Assembly: GCF_041154745.1 (NCBI RefSeq)
Contig: NZ_AP031573.1
Location: 4,588,001-4,652,000, forward strand
Reading direction: 5' to 3'
DNA: 64,000 nt
Source of the DNA: Flavobacterium sp. CFS9
Lineage (GTDB): Bacteria > Bacteroidota > Bacteroidia > Flavobacteriales > Flavobacteriaceae
Below are positions 1 through 7,639 of this stretch, one piece after another; the first letter of the stretch is position 1, and every line of letters starts with the position of its first letter. The position numbers and the translations under genes were made by a program. The notes under the pieces are model-generated. The model was given only the letters and a program-made list of their open reading frames with translations, did no database searches and was not told where the DNA came from.

Positions 1-306
1 GCTTTTAGTTTATCCTTTCACGAAGGTAATCCACCTCGCGAAGCCTTCATTATTCTTGAAAGTGGCAGTGACCCAATACAAGACCGTTTCGAACAAGCAT
101 TTCATCCGCAGCATACCACATTTATTCCGGTACCGGATGAAGCTATGGGAGCTAAGATTGCCGCAGAACTTGTAGAATCTGGTTTTGGATTAATTGAACT
201 TTACGGAGGATTCACTGCATCTGGAGCAGCCAAAGTTATTGAAGCAGTCAACGGCCGTGCTCCAGTTGGAATAGGAAGCTTCACTTTAGAGGTAACAAAT
301 CAATAA
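1..306 (+). CDS. DUF6506-like protein, 3' part only
   Basis: The reading frame is open from base 1 and stops with TAA at 304-306, so only the C-terminal 101 residues are seen. The visible part contains AELVESGFGLIELYGGF followed by AAKVIEAVNGRAPVGIGSF. This pattern, an 'ELVE.G..LIEL.GGF' strand-loop and then a 'V.EAV.GR.PVG' tail, matches my memory of the small DUF6506 family. Function of the family is not established. The gene ends before a good hairpin terminator at 382-413. Family assignment is moderate; the coding call is firm. Confidence 0.7.
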   Translation, partial: AFSLSFHEGNPPREAFIILESGSDPIQDRFEQAFHPQHTTFIPVPDEAMGAKIAAELVESGFGLIELYGGFTASGAAKVIEAVNGRAPVGIGSFTLEVTNQ

Positions 307-381
307 ATTCAATTAAAAATATGCAAATTTTCTAAAATCTTGCCTATCTCAATTTTTACAGATTGTTCCTTTTTTCAAACT

Positions 382-413
382 AAAAAGTCTATTTCATAAG
401 AAATGGACTTTTT
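382..413 (+). terminator. Intrinsic terminator after the DUF6506-like gene
   Basis: AAAAAGTC and GACTTTTT arms enclose a near-perfect ATTTC/GAAAT extension with a short ATAA loop. The run of T on the right suits termination of the rightward gene ending at 306. The A-run on the left would also work for leftward transcripts. Confidence 0.6.
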
Positions 414-600
414 CTAAAACTTTCCTAGTTTACTTAACCGGTAATTTATTTTTGAAAATGGAGAAGGTTCAAATAACAAGAGAAAATTTCCAAATGCAAA
501 ACAAGAAAATCTGCGTTCTCCACTCAAGTTTTTCAATAAAAAATAAAACCATTCGCTAGTCCTACTATAAAATCAATCAATACCTGTAAATCTTAAGCAG

Positions 601-846
601 CTACTTACCCGCTAGTCTTTCTCTCAATACTACTTCTTCCTGCTGTAATACCAATAGTTTTATGGTATATTGCTCTTGTATCAGTACACTGTTTTTCTTC
701 AGGACGTTTTGGGCGGAGCTTTTTATACTGGGTAAAAGTTCCTCCTGCCAGGTATAGGTTTGCTGTTTGTTGGCAATCAGGGCGTCAGCAATTTTCAGCG
801 CATTTTGCTTCAGCTCTCCGCAGTGTTCTTTTCCAAAGCTGCGCAA
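601..846 (-). pseudogene. Small hypothetical ORF, probable remnant of a longer gene
   Basis: An 81-codon frame that can only start at TTG, and this start lies inside the REP-like repeat at 841-864. The product is predicted helical (ELKQNALKIADALIANK, then a QQEEVVLRERL tail) with no domain I recognise. Its base composition is richer in G and C than the AT-rich flanks, so it may once have been real coding sequence. I read it as the 3' end of a gene cut off by insertion of the neighbouring RAYT/REP unit. It could also be a fortuitous frame. Confidence 0.35.
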
Positions 847-864
847 ATGTCTCCGACTTTGCGC
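841..864 (-). repeat. REP-like repeat, inverted copy left of the RAYT gene
   Basis: GCGCAAATGTCTCCGACTTTGCGC is the reverse complement, with one mismatch, of the core at 1646-1669. The match extends left into AAGCT, as in the right-hand copies. A partial second copy (AAGTCTCTGACTTTT) follows near 905-919. The core has GCGCAAA/TTTGCGC ends and so can fold. Confidence 0.75.
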
Positions 865-928
865 TACCTACTCAAGTCTTCATGAAAGAACAAAAGCCTC
901 TATAAGTCTCTGACTTTTAACTAAAAAA

Positions 929-1528
929 TTAATATTTATTATAACGAACAAACGATTTATGGTCTAAAACATTTATTACTGGATTATCAGCTTTTTCAAC
1001 TTTTAGCAGTCCTGAATCACATACATAATTACTTGCACTTGAATAAATATAATCTGATGCTTTAGCAACAATTCCGCCGCTTACTGGATTTAAATGTATA
1101 TAATCTAATTTTGACCACATAAACTCATTACTATAAATTTCTTCTGCATGATTTCCATACTGCCAGAATTGGTATTCTTTATTTCTTGAATGACTGTGGG
1201 TTGCTAATTTAAAACGTTCTAACATCCATTCTCTTCTACTTTCAGGGATATTTTGAATTTTTCCAAGTATATTTTTCGCGGTAAATTTTTTAAAATCTCT
1301 TAATAAATCTGATAATTTTCCATGTTTAGATTGAATAATTAGATGTATATGATTGCTCATAATAACATAACCATATAAAATCATTCCTTTATTCTCAATA
1401 CAGTATGCTAAACTCTCAATGACTATATCTCTATAAACCTGACGTGTAAAAATATCTACCCAGTCCACAACTGTTGAAGTTATAAAATGTGGCAACGTTT
1501 GATCTCTTATTATGTATCCCTCTTTCAT
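929..1528 (-). CDS. REP-associated tyrosine transposase (RAYT, IS200/Y1-like)
   Basis: The 199-residue product has the Y1/HUH transposase layout. The metal-binding HUH motif is H60-I-H62 in MSNHIHLIIQ. The family's C-terminal block is WQYGNHAEEI, then DYIHLNPVSGGIV and YSSASNY; Tyr142 in DYIHLNP is the expected nucleophile. RAYTs cut and process single-stranded REP palindromes and are usually single-copy and domesticated rather than freely mobile. Inverted REP-like repeats lie on both sides (841-864; 1646-1690 and 1731-1774), which fits. It is a single intact gene with no accessory ORF. Confidence 0.88.
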   Translation of the reverse strand: MKEGYIIRDQTLPHFITSTVVDWVDIFTRQVYRDIVIESLAYCIENKGMILYGYVIMSNHIHLIIQSKHGKLSDLLRDFKKFTAKNILGKIQNIPESRREWMLERFKLATHSHSRNKEYQFWQYGNHAEEIYSNEFMWSKLDYIHLNPVSGGIVAKASDYIYSSASNYVCDSGLLKVEKADNPVINVLDHKSFVRYNKY

Positions 1529-1645
1529 TTTTAAATCTTTTTTACAAAAATATAAGATTTAACTTATTTTTAAATACTTATTAAATGATAAAAAAAGAAT
1601 CTGAGACTCTTGAAACGATTATGATTTATAACTAATAAGAAAATT

Positions 1646-1690
1646 GCGCAAAGTCAGAGACATTTGCGCAGCTTTTCATAAGGGACTCTA
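1646..1690 (+). repeat. REP-like repeat, right side copy 1
   Basis: The core GCGCAAAGTCAGAGACATTTGCGC is followed by AGCTTTTCATAAGGGACTCT. It is inverted relative to the copy at 841-864 and direct to the copy at 1731-1774. Confidence 0.8.
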
Positions 1691-1730
1691 CTAGTTTTAT
1701 AAACTTTAATAATTTTTAAGTGCAAAAAAT

Positions 1731-1774
1731 GCGCAAAGTCAGAGACATTTGAGCAGCTTTTCATAAGGAACTCT
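1731..1774 (+). repeat. REP-like repeat, right side copy 2
   Basis: A second copy of the unit at 1646-1690 over about 43 bp, with two substitutions (TTTGAGC for TTTGCGC, AAGGAAC for AAGGGAC). It ends 15 bp before the stop codon of the PhoD-like gene, so it lies in that gene's 3' untranslated region. Confidence 0.8.
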
Positions 1775-1788
1775 GTCGAATAAAATTC

Positions 1789-3540
1789 CTATGCTATCGT
1801 ATATTTTTTTTCTGTAACCGTATTGGTGGTTTCGGTTGTTACACTGTCTACAAATCGCCATTCGGCTTCAGAACCGGATGCTGTAAATTTAAGGTAGGTA
1901 TATCCTCGCTTGTACAAATTGGCATATTCTAAATCATCTATCAGGACTGTAAAGGCTTGTGCTAATTCTATTGCTTTTGTAGGGTCTGAAGTAATTCCGA
2001 AATAAGATTCCAATCCCGGTGATGAAACCGAACTACACGCTATTTCAGTTCCTATGTGTTTTCCCTGCATATCCGTAAGTTTACCCATCCATGCATTGTG
2101 AGTATCTCCGGCCAAAACCACTACATTTTTTCCGGAAAGCATCGCGTATAATTGCTCTCTTTCGGCAAAATAACCGTCCCAGGCATCCAAATTATAAGGT
2201 AAAGTTGTGGTAACTCTTGCAATTTCCTGAGCCGTTAATGAAGGATCTCCTTGTTTGTATCTCATTTTAATCACCACAAGTTGAGAGATTGTAGTGGTAA
2301 GCGCTTTCATAGTCGCCGGTGTTGCGCTTCCTAGTTTAGAAACTTCTCCTAAAATTTGATTCAGAAGCATTAATAGCTCCGCAGGAATCAGCATTTTGGT
2401 CATCAGGATTTGCTGACCTAATACTTTCCATTTAGCGGTATCTGCATTGATCTGCGATCCCAGCCACGCCATTTGCTCGCTTCCGATTAATTTTCTGTTG
2501 GTGCTTAATAAATCGGTTTTGAATTTTGTCTGGTCAAAATTTCCGCTATTATCGATATAATCACCGTAACTCAACTGCTTGTCTCTCGCAATCACTCGGG
2601 TATCCATCATGTAAAGAGAAAGAATAGTACCAAAATTAAAACTTCTGTAAATTCTAAAATCTTTTCCTGTTTTAAGCGGAATATACTCGCTATAAGCCTG
2701 GAAAGCGGCCATTTTTCTCACCTGAAAATCTCCTTCGGAAGGCTGATGGTTTTCGGCACCGGATTTATAGGTATCGTTGGCAAATTCATGATCGTCCCAA
2801 ACGCATATAAAAGGTTTCTTCTGATGCAGCAACTGCAGGTTTTTATCTCCTCTGTATTGTCTGTATCGTTCCCTGTAATCGCTAAGACTTGTAATTTCTC
2901 TGGCGGGTTTGTGTTCTCTGCCCAGCGGATTGGTAAAAGGGTTTGTTCCGTACTGTCCCGGCGCATATTCGTAAATATAATCTCCAAGATGTACCACTAC
3001 ATCGGCATCTGAAGAAGCGATCGCTCCGTACACATTGAAAAGCCCTGCCGGAAAATTAGAACAGGAAACAACCGCCATTTTTACCTCATTTACACTGTCT
3101 GTTTTAGACGGCAATGTGCGTGTTTCACCAGTAACCGTTACTTGCTTGGTTTTGGCATTATAAAATCGATAATAGTATTTTGTATTCGATGGAATGTTCT
3201 GAACATCTACCGCTATTGTAAAATCGTTTGTAGAAGATGCTGCTGCCTGTCCTTTTCTGGTTATTTCAGTAAACGAGGCATTCTTACTTACTTCCCAATT
3301 AATTTCGGCATCTGAGCCAGTTGAATATCTTGTCCAGATAATCACTCCGGTTTCAGTAGGATCAAAACTGGCAACACCAGTCTCAAACCCTTCGTTTTTC
3401 ATTCCGTCCGGAGCACCATCATTGTCTGTTTTGTCATCATTACTACAGCTTTCAATCAATGGGGCGATGAAAACTCCTCCGGCAACCAATAGAGAATTTC
3501 TAAGAAACCTTCTTCTGCCTAAATCCTTGTTCTTTTCCAT
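1789..3540 (-). CDS. PhoD-like alkaline phosphatase, Tat-exported lipoprotein
   Basis: A secreted metallophosphoesterase expected to release phosphate from phosphodiesters and monoesters outside the inner membrane. I start it at ATG 3540, not further upstream, because that places MEKNKDLGRRRFLRN at the N terminus: a twin-arginine signal (RRRFLRN) followed by a hydrophobic run and a lipobox-like IESCS. A fibronectin-like N-terminal domain leads to the catalytic domain. Metal-binding motifs seen are VHLGDYIYEY (about residue 185), WDDHEFANDTYKSG (about 250) and AGDTHNAW (about 478). The length, 583 residues, suits the PhoD family. No pho-box or partner gene is evident. Confidence 0.9.
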   Translation of the reverse strand: MEKNKDLGRRRFLRNSLLVAGGVFIAPLIESCSNDDKTDNDGAPDGMKNEGFETGVASFDPTETGVIIWTRYSTGSDAEINWEVSKNASFTEITRKGQAAASSTNDFTIAVDVQNIPSNTKYYYRFYNAKTKQVTVTGETRTLPSKTDSVNEVKMAVVSCSNFPAGLFNVYGAIASSDADVVVHLGDYIYEYAPGQYGTNPFTNPLGREHKPAREITSLSDYRERYRQYRGDKNLQLLHQKKPFICVWDDHEFANDTYKSGAENHQPSEGDFQVRKMAAFQAYSEYIPLKTGKDFRIYRSFNFGTILSLYMMDTRVIARDKQLSYGDYIDNSGNFDQTKFKTDLLSTNRKLIGSEQMAWLGSQINADTAKWKVLGQQILMTKMLIPAELLMLLNQILGEVSKLGSATPATMKALTTTISQLVVIKMRYKQGDPSLTAQEIARVTTTLPYNLDAWDGYFAEREQLYAMLSGKNVVVLAGDTHNAWMGKLTDMQGKHIGTEIACSSVSSPGLESYFGITSDPTKAIELAQAFTVLIDDLEYANLYKRGYTYLKFTASGSEAEWRFVDSVTTETTNTVTEKKYTIA

Positions 3541-3854
3541 AAAAAATTTTATTTCAAAAAAACAATTTAATCTCAAAGCCAAAGTTATGGCAGATTTAAA
3601 ATTACCTTACATTACTATTAAGAATTCATTTACTAAAAATAAAGTAAGAAGCAACTTTAAAAATGAAAGATGATGTAAAATTTTATCAATTCTTTCCCTA
3701 ATTTGGTGCAAAATTTAAAGTAAACAATAATTTAATAACACTAAATTTATTCCTTTTCTAATGGATTAATATGCATATTTGAAACCAACTATTGTGTACA
3801 AAGGCGTTTAAAAACATAACCAGCTCTGAATCAAAAATATAACATTATAAAACT
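3541..3854. other. Divergent intergenic region
   Basis: 314 bp between the leftward PhoD-like gene and the rightward beta-lactamase-fold gene. It must hold both promoters. I see no clear TAnnTTTG box (the best is ATATTTG near 3775 with one mismatch), no hairpin and no convincing small ORF. Confidence 0.5.
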
Positions 3855-4994
3855 ATGAAAAATAGATTCCTTCTAATTCTTCTGTTATCCTCAATCTTTT
3901 GTTTGGCTCAAAACTCAAAACCAGAAAATACTACTATCAAAATAGTAATCGATAGCGCTGCAAATAGAATGATAAAAAAACCTTTAATTCATTCTACTTC
4001 AATTGTATTAGTTTATCAAGGAAAGGAATTTATTGGTCATTATGGAGAATTAGAAAAAGGAAAAAATAACTGCCCTGATAATGAAACGATCTATGAAATA
4101 GGTTCTTTAAGTAAAACATTTGCAGGGACACTTGCTGCAAAAGCAGTATGCGAGAAGAAATTGAATATTGAAGATGAAGTGCAAAAGTATTTACCACAAA
4201 ATTATCCAAATCTAAAGTATGGAAAGCAGCCTCTTCTTGTCAAACACTTGCTTTCACATACAAGCGGAATTCCAAATATGTTACCCTTTGAAGCCAATAC
4301 AATTCTACAGAATTTTACAAACCACGATACTCCCGCAAAAATTAATCAACTCTTTAAAAATTATGGACAAAAGGATTTTTTAAGAGACCTTCATAAAGTC
4401 AAAATTGATACTGTTCCGGGATATAAATACTCTTATTCTAGTGCAGGTACTCAACTTTTAGCTTTTATTTTAGAGAAAGTTTATAAAACAAAGTATGAAG
4501 AACTATTAACCAATTTCATTGCTAAAGACATTGCAATGCAGAACACAAAAATTAGTCTTTCTAATCAGGAAGCCAAAAGACTTGCGGTCGGTTATCACAG
4601 TGATAATAATGTAATCACCTCACCAATGCCGCAATTGCCATGGGGAGCATCCGGTAATATGAAATCAACAATACCTGATATGGCGAAATATATTAAGTTT
4701 CAGTTGAAGAATAATAAAATCGCAGCTGAATCACATAAAACAATTGTAAAATTTGACGATGAGTTTAGTATTGGTTATTTATGGAATATAGCCACAGATG
4801 ATAAAAAACTGGGAACTTTTTACATTCATCATGGTGGAGTACCACGCTCTCAGTGTTACATTTATATAATTCCAAAATACGATCTGGGTGCATTTATTAT
4901 TACGAATCAAAGTGGCACGAACACAGCCAAAGTTATGGAAGATACATTAAATGAAATATTCGAAAAAATAACACAAACTGGAAATAATGGATAA
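3855..4994 (+). CDS. Serine beta-lactamase-fold hydrolase (class C / PBP-like)
   Basis: The 379-residue product has an N-terminal signal peptide (MKNRFLLILLLSSIFCLAQ) and the penicillin-binding fold. Ser84-x-x-Lys87 is in EIGSLSKTFAG, the second motif is Tyr-Ser-Ser in YKYSYSSAG, and HHGG replaces the KTG box near residue 325. These features define the broad beta-lactamase family of esterases, D-aminopeptidases and PBP4*-like proteins. HHGG rather than KTG argues for an esterase or peptidase more than for antibiotic resistance. It stands alone, with neighbours unrelated in function. Confidence 0.85.
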   Translation: MKNRFLLILLLSSIFCLAQNSKPENTTIKIVIDSAANRMIKKPLIHSTSIVLVYQGKEFIGHYGELEKGKNNCPDNETIYEIGSLSKTFAGTLAAKAVCEKKLNIEDEVQKYLPQNYPNLKYGKQPLLVKHLLSHTSGIPNMLPFEANTILQNFTNHDTPAKINQLFKNYGQKDFLRDLHKVKIDTVPGYKYSYSSAGTQLLAFILEKVYKTKYEELLTNFIAKDIAMQNTKISLSNQEAKRLAVGYHSDNNVITSPMPQLPWGASGNMKSTIPDMAKYIKFQLKNNKIAAESHKTIVKFDDEFSIGYLWNIATDDKKLGTFYIHHGGVPRSQCYIYIIPKYDLGAFIITNQSGTNTAKVMEDTLNEIFEKITQTGNNG

Positions 4995-5061
4995 AATTAT
5001 ACTGCCTTAAGCCTTCGTAATTTACCTCTTAGAAGATCCGGAACAAATTTTATTTCATTCC

Positions 5062-5760
5062 TCAACAAATCAGCAGCAATCGATATTCTCCGTCATTTTC
5101 TATGGGTGCTCTGTGAATGCAAGGCAGTACTTGTTGTTTCGGATGATCTACCGCCAAACGCCAAAGATTTCCTACTCCTAAATTAACAGGTTCTGCATTG
5201 GGATGTAACTGATAATGCAAATCGAAATAATTTTCCTCTAAAAAACTCTCAAACTCTTCCGGCGGTCCATCGTGTAGCTCTTGCAGCTTTGCCCTGATCT
5301 CCGGAATTAGGATTTTTTGTTCTGCCTGCGAATTAGAAACAATATCACTTGCTGCCCCGTGGTAAGTACATAAAAAAGTATCGGTTGCAATGGGCGAACG
5401 ATCGACATGGAAGGAATATACATCTGTCGATATGTAATCAAACTCGTCATCACGTTCGTAACATTTTAGTAAATTAAGTGAAGGCAAAGCTCCATAATCC
5501 GTTAATAGTTGTAGATCGTTTAAGATTGTTTCTCTGGCTATACTCCCCTTTTCGGTAAGTTCAAGTGCGATTAGATCTTCGGGGTAAACTTCTGTGATAT
5601 TTGCTTCTAAAGATAATTTGGCCACAATTTCGCTAAAATCTCCATCCAGGTTTCTCTGCCAGCACAGCGCATTCCTTTCGCCTTTGAAAGGAGTCTGTAC
5701 CAATTCAGAAAAAGAAGCTGTTACTCCAATTTGGTTGTTGTTCAAAAATGTGTTGCTCAT
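5062..5760 (-). CDS. DUF1826-like protein
   Basis: A 232-residue soluble protein without signal peptide or membrane segment. The middle holds SFHVDRSPIATDTFLCTYHGA and the C terminus LPCIHRAPIENDGEYRLLLIC. The pattern 'FH.D....RLLCTY.GP' followed by 'HR.P...GE.RLLL' recalls DUF1826, a family of unknown function in bacteria. The conserved His, Asp and Cys residues could bind a metal, but that is inference. ATG start at 5760. No operon partner; the permease gene upstream is 225 bp away on the same strand. Confidence 0.6.
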   Translation of the reverse strand: MSNTFLNNNQIGVTASFSELVQTPFKGERNALCWQRNLDGDFSEIVAKLSLEANITEVYPEDLIALELTEKGSIARETILNDLQLLTDYGALPSLNLLKCYERDDEFDYISTDVYSFHVDRSPIATDTFLCTYHGAASDIVSNSQAEQKILIPEIRAKLQELHDGPPEEFESFLEENYFDLHYQLHPNAEPVNLGVGNLWRLAVDHPKQQVLPCIHRAPIENDGEYRLLLIC

Positions 5761-5863
5761 AGTATTGTATTTGGAGGCTGCTTACAAAGTTTTTTATTTA
5801 AACACACAGAAATATAGTTTTTATACCTAAAAAAGATACAAAAAGAGACATATTTCTTTCATA

Positions 5864-5942
5864 TAGTAAAGAACTCTGTGCTTTTTAACGAAGTGAAACG
5901 CCTTTCGAGAAGTCAGCGCCTATGTTTCTATGTGTTTAAAAA
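5864..5942 (-). repeat. Dispersed intergenic repeat, family A
   Basis: Read on the minus strand, it shares ACACATAGAAACATAGG, then GCRTTTCACTTC and CACAGAGT, in the same order and spacing as the plus-strand copy at 28814-28896. The centre differs. It lies between the DUF1826-like gene and the permease and has no coding potential. Confidence 0.6.
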
Positions 5943-5984
5943 TAATTCCCAACGGAAATATTAAAGTAATCCCGTAAAAGTCAC

Positions 5985-7409
5985 TTATTTTTTTGTTTTA
6001 TAAACTTTGTAAAATATAAAAAGAATACCCAGCCAAATAGGGATTAATTCTACAGATAACTTCATATCCGTCATCCACATAATAGCTAGAATACCTACTA
6101 AAAATACCAGACAGATATAATTACTTACCGGATAAAATATAGACGGAAACATTGTTATGGTACTTTCCTGCTCTTTTGTACGTCTGAATCGTAAATGCGT
6201 ATACGAAATCATTCCCCAGTTGATAATTAAAGAAGATACCACTAAAGACATTAAAATGCTAAAAGCTTCTTCGGGAATTACTTTATTGATTAAAATACAG
6301 ATCGCTGCAAAGCAGGAAGAAATTAAAATCGCATTAATAGGCACGAATTTTTTGTTTAGCTTCTTTAGAAACTTAGGCGCATTACCCTGATCTGCTAAAC
6401 CATACAACATACGTGAGTTACTGTACACACTGCTGTTGTACACTGATAAAGCTGCGGTTAAAACAATTAGATTTAACACATTGGCAATCAGGCGTGTAAA
6501 ATATATTTTGGTACCGAACAATTCAAATTCCATTCCGTTTAAATTTTGAAAAACCATTACAAACGGACTACTGTCTGTGGTAATTTGCTGCCATGGTGAC
6601 AAAGCAAATAAAATAACCAATGCTCCTACATAAAAGATAAGGATTCTATAGATAACCTGATTGGTTGCTTTTGGAATGTTTTTCTCCGGATTCTCTGCCT
6701 CAGCAGCGGTAATTCCAATTAGTTCTAAACCGCCAAAGGAGAACATAATCAGTGCCATTGCAGACAATAATCCCTGAAAACTACCTGATGGCGTTTTTTC
6801 AAAGAAGCCTTTTGGGAAAAAACCTCCATCATTGTATAAATTATGAATGGTCGCCTGCTCCCCTCCTGTACCGCTTACCAACAGATAAGTACCAAAAAGG
6901 ATCATGGCAATAATAGCTACCACTTTTATGATTGAAAACCAAAATTCGGTTTCCCCGTAAACTTTTACCGAAGCGAAATTCAATGCATTAATAACCAGGA
7001 AGAAAAATAAACTGGACGCCCACAGCGGAATTTCGGGCCACCAAAACTGTACATAAACTCCAATAGCTGTCAGTTCGGCCATACTCACGAGAATGTATAA
7101 AATCCAATAATTCCAACCTGAGGCAAAACCCGCAAAAGAACCACAATATTTATACGCGAAGTGACTAAAGCTTCCCGAAACTGGCTCTTCGACAACCATT
7201 TCACCAAGCTGTCTCATAATGAAAAAAGCAATAATTCCGGCAACGGCATATCCTAAAATAACTGATGGTCCTGCCAGTACGGCCGCCGGGCCAATACCAA
7301 GAAAAAGACCGGTTCCTATTGATCCTCCTAAAGCAATTAATTGAATGTGACGGTTGGTCAGCCCACGTTTAAGCTGATTCTCTTCTACGACTTCCTGATT
7401 ATTTTTCAC
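5985..7409 (-). CDS. Amino-acid permease, APC superfamily (AAT family)
   Basis: A 474-residue inner-membrane proton/amino-acid symporter with about 12 transmembrane helices. The N-terminal cytoplasmic tail runs into RGLTNRHIQLIALGGSIGTG, the glycine-rich helix-1 signature of the PheP/AroP/ProY/CycA group. AAEAENPEKNIPKA near the middle is the other AAT signature. Substrate cannot be read from sequence. The only in-frame start upstream of the signature is a GTG at 7409; no ATG is available until far inside the first helices. It is monocistronic by spacing. Confidence 0.9.
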   Translation of the reverse strand: MKNNQEVVEENQLKRGLTNRHIQLIALGGSIGTGLFLGIGPAAVLAGPSVILGYAVAGIIAFFIMRQLGEMVVEEPVSGSFSHFAYKYCGSFAGFASGWNYWILYILVSMAELTAIGVYVQFWWPEIPLWASSLFFFLVINALNFASVKVYGETEFWFSIIKVVAIIAMILFGTYLLVSGTGGEQATIHNLYNDGGFFPKGFFEKTPSGSFQGLLSAMALIMFSFGGLELIGITAAEAENPEKNIPKATNQVIYRILIFYVGALVILFALSPWQQITTDSSPFVMVFQNLNGMEFELFGTKIYFTRLIANVLNLIVLTAALSVYNSSVYSNSRMLYGLADQGNAPKFLKKLNKKFVPINAILISSCFAAICILINKVIPEEAFSILMSLVVSSLIINWGMISYTHLRFRRTKEQESTITMFPSIFYPVSNYICLVFLVGILAIMWMTDMKLSVELIPIWLGILFIFYKVYKTKK

Positions 7410-7570
7410 AAATTAGATTTTTAAATGAGTTGACAGCGAAGATAAGTTAAAAAAGGAATCGTACAAAGTATGTTCAGCACTAAAACTCTTGTGAGATCGC
7501 CTTACATTTAAGAGCTTTCCGGAAGTATGACATTAGGAACCCCGGATTCTCTATTTTTAATCCGAAGATT

Positions 7571-7612
7571 AAAAAGAAAAACGGCATTGAAACAAAATTC
7601 AATGCCGTTTTT
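7571..7612 (-). terminator. Intrinsic terminator of the Oar-like receptor gene
   Basis: The arms ACGGCATTGAA and TTCAATGCCGT enclose a 6-base loop. A tract of A on the plus strand (7571-7580) gives a U-tract for the leftward transcript ending at 7640. T residues on the right make it potentially bidirectional. Confidence 0.8.
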
Positions 7613-7639
7613 AAAATGTATTCAAAAGAAACTATCCGT

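Noticed and set aside
3855..4994. Antibiotic-resistance beta-lactamase
   Set aside because: The family fold is clear but the third motif is HHGG rather than KTG; a resistance claim is not supported.
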